Shown here one piece after another: positions 43,753 through 53,857 of a DNA stretch of 64,000 bases (its first letter is position 1; each line of letters starts with the position of its first letter). The notes under the pieces were generated by a model. It had not been told where the DNA came from. It ran no database searches and saw only the letters and a program-made list of their open reading frames with translations. The translations under genes and the position numbers were made by a program. The stretch spans positions 62,001 to 126,000 of the forward strand of contig JADNYJ010000099.1 in the NCBI GenBank assembly GCA_015501075.1. Direction: 5' to 3'. The stretch is from Gymnopilus junonius. Taxonomy: Eukaryota > Basidiomycota > Agaricomycetes > Agaricales > Galerinaceae.

Positions 43753-45285
43753 CTATTTATTATATACGCCTGCCATCTTACCCTCCAAACCTTGCTTGAA
43801 CATATCAGATAGCGCCGATCGGTCTATGCGCACTAACGTAGTGGTCCACAAGTTTATTTCCTTCAAACCTCCTCTCTTTGCCGGTGAGAATCGAGAAGCG
43901 ATCATACTCGAAAGAACGCCGTCTGTGGTCATCAGCCAGGTCGAACTGGTATGGAACACCTGTAATGCGGGAAAGACCTTATGACAGCCTTCCTCGTCAG
44001 TGTCTGCAAGTAGGTGTATAACCTCATCTGTGATCCTCGCGAACAGTATAATCCGACGCAGGTTCCTGAAACCAGGGGATATGGGATATTTCTGCAAGTC
44101 TTCCTGACGCAAATGGATATCGTTCAACTCGAAAGTCGTCAACTGCAATTAGACCGATCAAGAAACTCCTGAAATCCTGTCAGATCTCTTGGAACGCACT
44201 CTCCAAGGTGATGGTATATCTTGAGCAACTGCAGAGCAGGCAAGGAAAGAAGTCGAAACAATGGGCCTGTCTCTTTGTTTGAAGCAATTTTAAATGTTTT
44301 CAGGCGAGTGTGAGTAATGGGGGAGGGTATAAGGGATAATGCGGAGGAATCAGAGGCATCGGAAGATAAAGAGGGTGCGTGAAGGAACTGCAAGTTTGGG
44401 GTAATGGATAAGACTGTCAACAGTCGGTTGAGGCTGAGAGCGAATGAAAGTGTGAGGCCAGTGAGTCGATCCCGAGGACAATGCTCTGGCAGATCATAAC
44501 GATAGGATGTCCCCCAATCGACGTACTTCAAGGTCTTACAAGCGTGAATGGTTTTCCACATCTTGTCTACTCTGGAATCGGCTTGCCCGCTTTGTCAGTG
44601 GCATTGTAAACCTGGAGCGTAGCCGATTTCAGGAGGTGCAAATTCGGTGCGGGCTGAATGATCAGGGAGAGTAATTTCAAAGCACAAAGCTCGATCGTAA
44701 ACGAAATTGTCGACCAATATTGCCGTCGCTTCACGAAGAGCGACATAATTTCATTGGAGGCGAATCGGTCACACTGCTCCACATCCGGAGCCCAAATTGA
44801 CAGGTCAAGTGGGTGCGTGCGAGCTCTTTCCAACCAAATTTGGGTCAATCGCACTTGAGATCTTTGCGGCTTGAGAATATAAATCCGCGACCAAAGGCTC
44901 GGTGTATTGAGAGCGACGTCCCGCTAATATGAGCATGCTCGTTAAGAAGTAAAGGATTGCTCTGACAAGTAGGGATACCAAAGGTCGGCTGCTTCGGTCC
45001 AGGTTTATACCGTCGTCCTCGAGGAACTTCAAAAATATCACACTCAATATCTCGGGAGGTGCTGTATTGATTATGTTCTTTTCTGCAAGAATGCGTGATT
45101 AAATTGAAAAATAGTTGTAAAATAGAAGGAACCTGCCTAACGGAGCTGCAGAGTGAATGAATAGAGGGCGTAGCCTCTGGATTTATGAGTCGATAGTGAC
45201 AAGCTCTGTTGTGTTCTAATTTAGACGATGTACAATCTGGTAGCAACTCGTGAGACTCACCTGGGAGGTTGACTTAGTTAATCAT
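43753..45285 (-). pseudogene. module gene B3, decayed F-box/LRR-like copy
   Basis: All parts of a B gene are recognisable on the minus strand but broken. Exon 1 has ATG ATT AAC TAA (stop at 45274-45276). The F-box region (SVIFLKFLEDDGINLDRSSR) shifts frame before the expected CQSNPLLL, shifts again into RLTQIWLERARTHPLDLSIW, has a stop or shift near 44567 (KAGKPIPE), continues TIHACKTLKYVDWGTSYRYD, and shifts once more near 44150 (QLTTFELNDIHL). The end (FKQGLEGKMAGVYNK) matches B1. At least four independent lesions indicate real decay. Confidence 0.85.
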
Positions 45286-45750
45286 GGCAAGAAAACGAGT
45301 TGAAATAGATGCAGCCAGCTGCCTTGATAGAAGAAAATAAAGGGCAGCTCCAAGGCAGCTCTGCGAAATTCAAGTAAGGAAGGGAGAAAGAAGCGAGGAA
45401 AGAGACGCGACGAGAGCGAGTCACGAGCACCGTCATAATCGGCCAACACGGCCACAGCTCCATTTTAGGCCAGCCGATGAAAGTCACGAGATAGCACAGC
45501 CAGCCGCACGCCTTTTGTTTGATTTTCTTCCAACTGAGTCCTGACTGTTGACATCGACCCCCGAGTCTTCATTCTTCTTGCGGCTGGCGACACTAATTTG
45601 ATAACCATAACAACATAAAAGGAGTGCCATCCTTGAAAGGTCCCATTATGAAAGATCAGCTCGGCATAGGCGCTTACTACTTATTTTTTTTCTAGTACTT
45701 CAAAGTTCGTATAGGACTTATTGTGCAGATCTGTTGTTGCTGACAAAAAG

Positions 45751-45769
45751 GTGCCCAGGCGACGGACAT
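45751..45769. promoter_or_regulatory. conserved element GTGCCCAGGCGACGGACAT upstream of A4
   Basis: Same position and core (CCAGGCGACGGACAT) as in units 1 and 2, but the left arm differs by two bases, so the inverted repeat is imperfect. Confidence 0.45.
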
Positions 45770-45848
45770 CCTTTCGTTGACCTGACACTGTACACCTCGA
45801 CAATAATTTCGTGCGCCCACAAGCAACCATGGGACTTTCATCGTACTT

Positions 45849-45856
45849 CATAAAAG
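45849..45856 (+). promoter_or_regulatory. TATA-like box of A4
   Basis: CATAAAAG followed by TGGCA as in A1, 98 bp before the chosen start of A4. Confidence 0.45.
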
Positions 45857-45946
45857 TGGCATCTTACCGCCATCGAGTCTTTATACCAAACCATTCTCCT
45901 CGAAAAACGCTATTCATCGTTAACACCACTCACTTGTATGCTCCTA

Positions 45947-47929
45947 ATGCAGCATTTGCCTTGCTGTGGTTACTTTCGTCCTTGGAAGCCACCGCAGTCC
46001 CCGACAAACTCTCTCCATGTTCCTCCGTTCCGAGCTTTGGGTCTTCATTATAACCTGTTCCGAGTCCATCCTCGTCCCTACTTGTCCAAAATTTCTCCTT
46101 TACTATGTATGCCTGTGCCGCTTGCTCTGCCACCTTCTCCTCCAAAGGACGAAAACAAACAGGGGCATAGTGCTACTGGTTTCCTAGAGTGGTTACTGGA
46201 ACTGATTATCGCCCACCTCAACCCCTTCAGGGTTGCTCGTAAAGTTGTTCCGGGCAAATCTTTTCAACCTTTTTTGAACAACAGTGATCCTGTCGAGACG
46301 CGAACCACATCTCAACCTCCCGTTGGAGCAGGTCGCAAGCAGATAACTTCCATTCCCCATGCTTCCGATTTGGAAGGAAATAGTGACGGTCTAGAGACGA
46401 AAACAGGATTCCTATTCCAACCTCCTATCAGCACTGGTCACAAGGACACATCTCCTTTGTTCGGTACTTCCACTCTGCAAGAGAATAGTGAAATTGTGCA
46501 GTGGAAGGCGGGGTCGCAACCTCCTATCGGCACTGGCCGTAAACATGTGCTTCCATCTGTTCATTCTCCTCAGGAGCTCGCCAACGTGCCTCATGTTGTC
46601 AATTCTGGCCTCCAAATAACGTCAGGGGGTTTAACTGAACCTTCCTCGTGGACTGATCACCGCCTTTCCAACGCTGCGCGTTATAGTCTCTACCCTCTGA
46701 CTGTCGCCAATAGCAAAGAAATTTTGCAAACTTCATTTCTTTTAGCCCCTTGCGAGGAAAATGCATCTCAATGGGCTGGTGGCCTGTGTGAAGTAGCAAA
46801 TAAAGAACTAGTCGAGGCACCTCGAGCTCCTCGATTGGCCAATGTTGAACTTCCAGCCACGGTTACAGGTCCAGATAGCTCCGCCACATGCGAGTACCTT
46901 TGGTATACCCCTGATTACTACTACCCCGAAGTTACCCATGCAGATTTGCAAGCTCCGCGTCCAAAGAAAAACTATGAAATTGCAGGCTTACCTAAGTTTT
47001 TCGTTAACATGATGTACATATCGACCAATAGACCTCTTCTTCCTCAGTTGACGAATAATTCAACTGATCTCAAGATAACAATTGGAGGACCGATTGGCCA
47101 TCTTTTAGGGGATCACGACGCCCAAATGTCTAACATTTCCGATTTTTTCCATAAACGCGCCGAAACTTCCTCCAATTCTCTCTCTGTGGATTGGAAAAGC
47201 TGCGCTGTTGACCACACCGGCGTCCGCGGCCTTCTTACTCTGAAGCTTCTATTTGACCATCTCAATAAACCTTTCGCTTCAAGTTCCCCATCCCAAGATG
47301 CTGGCTCTCTTCTCTTCCCATTTTCCACCATATCCAAATTGTCGATTAAGGTGCCCAAGTTCATTATTTATCTCTCAGGCCAGTACACGCAAGAGGATGA
47401 TAGTATCCATCTCAAAAATGCTCGTCAGGTCAAGGAGTTTTCCTTCAGCGGAGACTTTGGTTTCTTCGTTTTGAACTTCTTGGATATTCCTTTTTCATCC
47501 CTCACTGTCCTCAGTTTGACCGAGTGTTTGATGTCTGTCGACGAAGCAGTTGCTCTTGCACATGCCTGTCCAGGGCTTGAAGCGCTCGCTCTCGAGACCA
47601 TTGTACCGTTCGAAGGAACTGATCTCCGAAATCGTTTCCCAGGTAGCTCGGTTGAACGGGTTGATTTCCCAAAGCTCACTTCGCTCAAGGTCAAGTGCAC
47701 AGAACAACATGGGAAACTCGTGGACCGCATGGACTTAAAGGTCCTGAAACATTTAACTCTCCACCTGGACAGTGATAAGGTGTACGGTCAGGCCGATTTC
47801 CTGAACCCCACTGTTCCTTGGTCTGATCTCGGAAGCCTCAATATTATTGGGACAGTGGACCGTAATGCATATAGTTCATTGTTACGTATATGCCGATGTT
47901 CAGTACTGTTCCGTAGCGCAAAATATTGA
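45947..47929 (+). CDS. module gene A4: SQPPIGTG-repeat protein with LRR-like C-terminal half
   Basis: Single exon, intact, 660 residues from MQHLPCCGYFRPWKPPQSPT; this ATG aligns with MQSSSRFAPYFSKK of A1. An in-frame ATG lies three codons upstream. Repeats: SQPPVGAG, FQPPISTG and SQPPIGTG, each followed by (R/H)K. Shared blocks with A1: PPKDEN at the head, LQENSEIVQWKAGSQPPIG, one copy of LKITIGGPIGHLLGDHD (A1 has two such blocks), then SLSVDWKSCAVDHTGVRGL and the LRR-like half (LTVLSLTECLMSVDEAVALA; LTSLKVKC; LKHLTLHLDSDKV). The central 200 residues differ strongly from A1 while the C-terminal half is well kept, a pattern of a fast-evolving head on a conserved binding domain. Converges on B4 with 27 bp between stops. 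Confidence 0.8.
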   Translation: MQHLPCCGYFRPWKPPQSPTNSLHVPPFRALGLHYNLFRVHPRPYLSKISPLLCMPVPLALPPSPPKDENKQGHSATGFLEWLLELIIAHLNPFRVARKVVPGKSFQPFLNNSDPVETRTTSQPPVGAGRKQITSIPHASDLEGNSDGLETKTGFLFQPPISTGHKDTSPLFGTSTLQENSEIVQWKAGSQPPIGTGRKHVLPSVHSPQELANVPHVVNSGLQITSGGLTEPSSWTDHRLSNAARYSLYPLTVANSKEILQTSFLLAPCEENASQWAGGLCEVANKELVEAPRAPRLANVELPATVTGPDSSATCEYLWYTPDYYYPEVTHADLQAPRPKKNYEIAGLPKFFVNMMYISTNRPLLPQLTNNSTDLKITIGGPIGHLLGDHDAQMSNISDFFHKRAETSSNSLSVDWKSCAVDHTGVRGLLTLKLLFDHLNKPFASSSPSQDAGSLLFPFSTISKLSIKVPKFIIYLSGQYTQEDDSIHLKNARQVKEFSFSGDFGFFVLNFLDIPFSSLTVLSLTECLMSVDEAVALAHACPGLEALALETIVPFEGTDLRNRFPGSSVERVDFPKLTSLKVKCTEQHGKLVDRMDLKVLKHLTLHLDSDKVYGQADFLNPTVPWSDLGSLNIIGTVDRNAYSSLLRICRCSVLFRSAKY

Positions 47930-47956
47930 ATCCTGTAACAATCTATGTACTCTAAA

Positions 47957-49501
47957 CTATATACAATACCCACTTTCTCCTTCCAAGCCTTGCTGAAGCA
48001 TCTCTGAGAGTGCTGATTGGTCTATTGGCCCGAGGTTCCCCGCAGCAACATATATTTTCTTTAGACTTCCTCGCCTTTCATGTGGTGAGAAACGAGATGC
48101 AACCATGTCTGAAAGAGTGCCATCTGTAATTTGTAGCAAGCCTGTACTGAAAGTTAGGATCTCCAACGATGGAAGGACTTCATGGCGGCCCTGGTGGTTA
48201 ACATTTGCAAGTTGATGCAGAATTCTATCCGTAATCTTCACAGAAAGTTCGATATGATTGAGGTTTCGAAATTCAGGGATTTGCAGATATTTCCGCAAGT
48301 CGTCTTCAGGAATAAGCAGGTCATCCAACTGGAAAATTGTCAGATGTTGGGCAGATTGGGACCGTTCAAGGAACCTTTGGAAACTAATCACATCCCGTGG
48401 GGTGTCCTTTAGAAACCTGTTCCATATCCTCAGTACCTGCAGGGCAGGTAGTGAGAGAAGTCGGAAGAGAGGCCCTGCCTCTTCTGTCAAAGCAATGTTC
48501 AATTTTTTGAGACGAGCATGAGTAACGAGGGATGGGGTGCACGAGTTTTCAAAGGAGTCAGAGGTGGATGATAAGGAATGCACACGAAGGAACTCTAATT
48601 GTGGAGTCTTAGATAGAACATCCAGTAATTGGTTGAAGGAGACCGCCGGCGAAAGGGTGAGACCAGTGAGCTGAGCCCAAGGGCAATGATCCGGTCGAAT
48701 ATGAGAGTAGAATGCTCGCCAATCAACATACCGCAAGGTCTTACAGGCGTGAATTGCTCTCCAAATATCGTCTAATGTGGACTCCTGCTCTGCTAGTTTG
48801 CCACTGGACTCGAAAGTCCAGAGAGTAGCTGACTCAAGTAGATTCAGAGAAGGTTCGGAGGTCGTTATTTGGGAAAGGATTGGGAGGTTTTGGATGTCGA
48901 TAGTGAAAGAAATGTTCATCCAGTATTGCCGTCGTTCCATAAAGAGCGACAAGATATCGATGGCGGCGGACTGATCATATTTGTCCACAGCGATAGCCCA
49001 GATCGATAGGTCTAGAGGGTGCGTACCAGCTCTTTCGAGCCATAATCGGGTTAATTTAACCTGCGATCTTTGTGGCTTGAGAACATAAATCCGAGACCAG
49101 AGCTTCGGTGTATGGAGAGCTACGTTCCGCCAATACGAGCAAATACGTCCGAAAAGGAGCGGGTCGCTGCAACAAAAACGAGACACCAGTGGTCGGGTGC
49201 TGTGGTGCTGGTCCATATCGTCGTCTTCAAGAAGTTTAAGAAATATCTCGGCCAATATCTCAGGGGGTATCATATTGATTACGTTCCTTTCTGCAAAAAG
49301 GTCGATTAAATGGATCGAAAAATAGATTTCAAGATGAAAGAAGCTTACGTGAAGGAGCTGAACAGCGAATGAATCGAGGCCTCTGTGTATACGGATCGAT
49401 AGTGACAATCTCTGTTATGTTCCAATTCAGACGTATGATTTTTAGGATGTGAGTGGGTAATGGAACTCACCTGGAAGCTTGAGATAGCTATAGTTAATCA
49501 T
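47957..49501 (-). CDS. module gene B4: F-box/LRR-like protein
   Basis: Minus-strand exons: MINYSYLKLPE (ATG at 49501, GTGAGT donor), IVTIDPYTQRPRFIRCSAPS, then QRNVINMIPPEILAEIFLKL. F-box and flank: LLEDDDMDQHHSTRPLVSRF, LLFGRICSYWRNVALHTPKL. LRR-like body: LRYVDWRAFYSHIRPDHCPW, LKKLNIALTEEAGPLFRLLS, LTIFQLDDLLIPEDDLRKYL, LEILTFSTGLLQITDGTLSD, ending LQQGLEGESGYCI. No frame damage. A longer in-frame ATG (49408) inside the intron-bearing 5' region is not the start by comparison with B1, B2 and B5. By family it is an SCF substrate receptor; the substrate is unknown. Confidence 0.88.
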
Positions 49502-50689
49502 GTCGGGAAAACAGGTTGAGGGTAATTACAGCCAGCCGCAATAGCGGAAGATAGCAACCAGCCCTTTAAAGCCAGGAAAGTGGCGCCTTTCCACGCTGAA
49601 GACACGAACACCAAGCCGAATTACAAGGTAATGCGTAATTCGATCACAAGGGTAACATTGTCTTCAGTAGTATAAGTCGTATCCAAGATGTTGGGCACAT
49701 CATGGTTTCACTGTCGGCCGTATAAGTACAAGGAAGCCTAGCGAGATATAGGCGGCGGTTGCCGTCTCTTGCTACTTTTTTGGTTCGCCCACAGATACCG
49801 AGTTGTATCTAAGTTTCAGAGCACTTTCGAGTAAAAGATTAGCCCATCGTATTATCCTAAAGTTGGACTAGGATATTGATTCCACTCAGGCATTGGGGAG
49901 CGTGACAGCGGAGGACGAGCAGAGGTCCTTGTACCTGTTCGGGAATATGAGGTGACACAACCACGTTTGGTCTGGACTCTGGACTGTTCCGTGCCACTCA
50001 TTGCTTATGTAACCTGCTAAATGCACAGGAACAACATCATTTGTTTTCTGTCGTCGCCCCTGCTCCAAGTTCTCCTTGCAAAGTTCTCAATCATTGACAG
50101 TCCACACATATGCGTGCTTTACAACCTTCTCCTCGATTTACGTCTCTTGTCCTTCGGTAGCTGCCTTCGACCCGTTCTGCGTTACGCGGTTTGCCAAACT
50201 TTGAACTTCCCTCGACTTTTATTTTGCTCCATGTCCCGCAGGGGGGCTTTCCATCTCGTCTTAGAGCATCTCTTATGCACGTTTCGAAGGAACAGCAGCA
50301 TCATGTACTTCCAGCGGTAAGCAGACCGCAATGTCTTATTGGCCGACGTTGTACGCACCCATTTCCGTCTATCCTGCCCCTCTCGATGGGCTGACGTTGA
50401 ATTACAGACTGCATTGGAATTTTGGAGACAGACAGTATGATCGCTGCCTTGGAGGGGCTACATAAGTAGACCTGCGGTCTGCGATATATTGCATGGTATC
50501 TTCCTCAATTAGCTGATGGACCAGTTTAAGATGACAATTGGAGATTGTTGCGCCGCCTTCCAGCATTTTAGTTTTTTTTTTCACATTGCAGCGAGGTTGC
50601 ATTTATATTTATCACTATCGTACTTTACAAGGAGGACAATATCTACGTAGTTTCAGGCGTACCACGATGGATCAATTTTTGCAAACGCA

Positions 50690-50830
50690 CATCGCTTAAA
50701 GTCAGTCATCTAATTGAAATTTAACTGTATGGCTTTACCCTATCTGAAACACCTGGTCCTGTAATTCGATAGCGTTAGGGTCCGCATTCCTGTAGGCATT
50801 GAACAATTTCTATGCGAGATCAGATAATGG
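50690..50830 (+). pseudogene. short relic of a module A gene (unit 5)
   Basis: Around 50729 the plus strand reads MALPYLKHLVL, a stop, then FDSVRV, which lines up with MGLTGLKYLILHLDNERV of A1 and the LKHLTLHLDSDKV block of A4. It sits about 85 bp before the 3' end of B5, exactly where the end of an A gene should be. Nothing convincing of the rest of A is left upstream. Confidence 0.6.
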
Positions 50831-50912
50831 CTGAGAGTCGGGACTTCTTTCTGAAAGAATAATAGAATACTTCCCAGTACGAGCTTACATGCACATGTAA
50901 CTATGCAAGCTA

Positions 50913-52493
50913 TCAACCATACACGTCTGCAGTTATACTACCCTCTAGGCCTCGTCTATAGCTAAACATGTCTGAAAACGCAAGTTTATCTATGGGTCCA
51001 ATGTTCATTGTCCACAAGTTTACTTTCTTAAGCCTTTCTGCCTTGTTTATCGGTGAAATTCGAGATGCCACCATATGAGAAAGGACTCCATCTGTTGTTT
51101 GCAGCGAGTCACAACCAATTTGCAATACTCTTAATGAGGGGAGGCTCTGACGAGAGCCATCCTTTCCAATTTTTGCAAGTTGTTGGATTACTCGGTCGGT
51201 TATATTGTTGCAATGGACCGTGAAGTGAAGCAGATTCTGGAGTCCTGGACATTTTAGATATTTACATAAATCAACTTCGTTTAAACTGAGGTCGTCCAAC
51301 TCGAAAGTCGTCAATTCCCGAGGGTCGGAACGCAGGAAAAATTCATGGAAGCTGTTGGAACGCAGGAAAAATTCATGGAAGTTGATCATATTTCGTTTAA
51401 CATCGTCGTAGAACTTATGGCATATCTTGAGCACCCGTAGAGCAGGAAGTGAAATACGTCTGAAGAGAGGCCCTGTCTCCTGGGCGGAAGTGATGTAGAG
51501 TGTTTCAAGGCAGGTATGGGTTATGGGGGGTAGATTCGAAGGGGTGTTACAATGTTCAGAAAACCGAGACGTCAGGGAGCGCGCCCTAAGAAATTTCAAT
51601 TGCGGAGAGAGGGATAAAACGTCCAAGATCCGGTCGAAGCTAAGAGTCGACGAGAGGGTGAGACCAGTAAGCTTATTCCAGGGACAATGCTCGGGATATT
51701 TGGCATTGTAGGCTGATCGCCAATCGACAAATCGTAAAGACTTGCAAGAATGGATGGCCTTCCAAATATTGTCCAGGATGTTATCTGACTCGGACTCGTT
51801 GGCGTCTTTCTCTCCGAAAACCCTGAGAGTAGCAGATTGAAGAAGATTAATGGAAGGACTGTACTGCATTATGGGGGCGAGGAGTTTGAGAGCCTGAACT
51901 TGCAGCGTGAATGAAAATTTTCTCCAGTATTCTCGTCTTGCAAAGAAGAGGGTCATGATATCCTGGAGAGCCGATCGGTCGCATTCTTCCTCATCGGATT
52001 CCCAAATCGATATGTCAAGGGGGCATACGTGAGCTCTTTCTAGCCAAAGATGGGTCAGTCGAACTTGAGACCTCTGTGGCTTGAGAATACAAATTCGGGA
52101 CCAGAGCTGTGGGGTATCGAGAGCAACGTTTCGCCAATACGAACATACGCGGCCAAGAATAAGAGGGTCACTATGACAAGCACGAGACACCAGCGGTCGG
52201 ATGCTATGATGCAAGTCCACGTCGTCATCTTCAAGGAGTCCGAGAAATATCTCGGCCAATATTTCGCGAGGTACAGTATTGATAATATTTCCTGTAAGGA
52301 GTGTCAAGCCAATGAGAGAATAATATTTCAATGGGTAAAAACTTACTCGGAGGAAACAAGCGGCGAGTGAATCGGGTATGCACTCGCCCAGTAACTGGAT
52401 CGATAGTTACAAGTTCTATGACGTTGGAAGTGAGACAAGCTGAAATTTATTGAGATGATAAAGCTCACCTGGAAGCATAAAAGGATAAGACAT
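50913..52493 (-). CDS. module gene B5: F-box/LRR-like protein
   Basis: Exons on the minus strand: MSYPFMLPE (ATG at 52493), LVTIDPVTGRVHTRFTRRLF, then RNIINTVPREILAEIFLGLL. The F-box proceeds through DDDVDLHHSIRPLVSRACHS and LILGRVCSYWRNVALDTPQL. LRR-like strands include LRFVDWRSAYNAKYPEHCPW, LETLYITSAQETGPLFRRIS and LRVLKICHKFYDDVKRNMIN, ending FSYRRGLEGSITADVYG. A 30-bp in-frame tandem duplication gives NFHEFFLRSNSFHEFFLRSD, unique to this copy. Intact and alone; its A partner is reduced to a relic. SCF receptor by family. Confidence 0.87.
51327..51386. repeat. 30-bp tandem duplication inside B5
   Basis: Two consecutive copies of GGAACGCAGGAAAAATTCAT plus ten bases (51327-51356 and 51357-51386) differ at the end only. 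They add ten residues (FHEFFLRSNS-like) to one leucine-rich helix without breaking the frame. Confidence 0.9.
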
Positions 52494-53857
52494 TGATTGA
52501 TACCCCGTCCAGCCAGCTGCTGTGTTTGAGTAAAATATACTGAGGCTTGAATAAAAATTTGAGGGGGACAGACGCAAAAAAAGGCGCCGGTCCCGCATCA
52601 TAGTGGTCGACGGAAGTAGATATAGGAACGAATTACAAGGCAATAGACGACCCGACCCGACTACATTTGCAAGAGCGACAGTTCTCAAGCAATACAAGCA
52701 GTAGTCAGGACGAAATAATATGCCATCCTCGAGTTTTCTCCTGTCAATGTCAGTCTTGTACCGCGCTGACAAAAATAAATTGCGAATCGAGAGCCTTGGT
52801 AACTGGAGGTCCTTGTCCTTGTATTTCTGACTGGGCGTGCTGGCATCGAGACGGAACAGCCACACCAACTTTCAACTCCCTAATTCTCGGATTGTGTCGC
52901 AGTTAGAATGACCCTATCTAGAATGTCAGCATGTGGTCAGATAATTGGAAATTTAAAATTGACGAGGCAATGAAAACAAGAACATACTTTTAGGGAGTAA
53001 GTACGTTACAAGTAGTACACGTTCAACGTCTAAGAAATTCCTCAGGAGTCAGGATGTAACAAAGCACCCGTTTCTGGAAGCTATGAGTATCAAGAAAATA
53101 GAAAATACCCGATGGGCATCACGAATTGCTCGCCAGGAACATATATCATAGTCTGACTTTGAAGAAAGGCGAAAAAATTCGGAATGACTGCGCATGCGAC
53201 ATGTCACGCTCTCGACCCTCGTTACGTAATGTTTGATTGTTTATTTCCTTTTTAGACAACGGCTGTTGACATCTTCCTGTGCCGAGCAGCACAACAGTAG
53301 GAAAATTGAAGCACTTGAGCGTAACTTCCTGCCTGGGAACAAGGGCTTTACCATGGTATACGGAAAACCTGCTCAATGACGACTCGCGAGAGAGTTATTC
53401 TGCTGCATCTGATGTCATTTAAGTACTAGTGGAAGGTTATATATAAATCACAACTTTTATTCGCATCGCATTGCTTTCCTTTCCATGAAGCATATATTTA
53501 CAGCAAGTACCGCAAAAATGAGTGGCCCGAGTCTTTCAAGGTAGTAATAATGACTGTATGCCGTTTAAAATTTAACCACGCATCGAGGGTATATACTTAT
53601 ACCACAGAAACAACTACCTTTGCTTGACTGGAGTGCTTATTCAACCTGGTTGTCGTACTTCTGAAGCTGATTTATTAAGGAAGACATATATCCGGTATAT
53701 GTGGTATATGTTCATCATGTTTGAGAAAATTTCAGCCTCAGATCAGATAAGCTGATCAGCTCCGGCAAGAAACCAAACCATTCACAAGGCTCCGAGTTCG
53801 TAAATGTCTATTTGATCCCCTTCGCACATCGATTGAGTCTCCTTCTTTCCGTACTCA

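Larger units (their letters stand above)
32960..52900. repeat. tandem array of a two-gene A/B module (five recognisable units)
   Basis: Units share promoter-side DNA and both gene families. Unit 1 is about 32960-37200, unit 2 about 37400-41250, unit 3 (partial) about 43740-45300, unit 4 about 45480-49720, unit 5 (partial) about 50690-52900. For example, the 5' flanks of A1 and ψA2 (33120-33220 and 37650-37740) are nearly identical over long stretches, both reaching GCGCTTACT. Flanks of the B genes share GAATTACAAGG-type words upstream. Divergence between units shows that the duplications are not all recent, and the A member decays more often than B. Confidence 0.85.

Noticed and set aside
45938..45946. 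Start of A4 at the first ATG (45938)
   Set aside because: Possible, but the ATG at 45947 aligns with the A1 start and reading context; the difference is three residues.
51327..51386. CRISPR-like direct repeat
   Set aside because: Only two adjacent copies without spacers, inside a coding exon; it is a simple in-frame tandem duplication.
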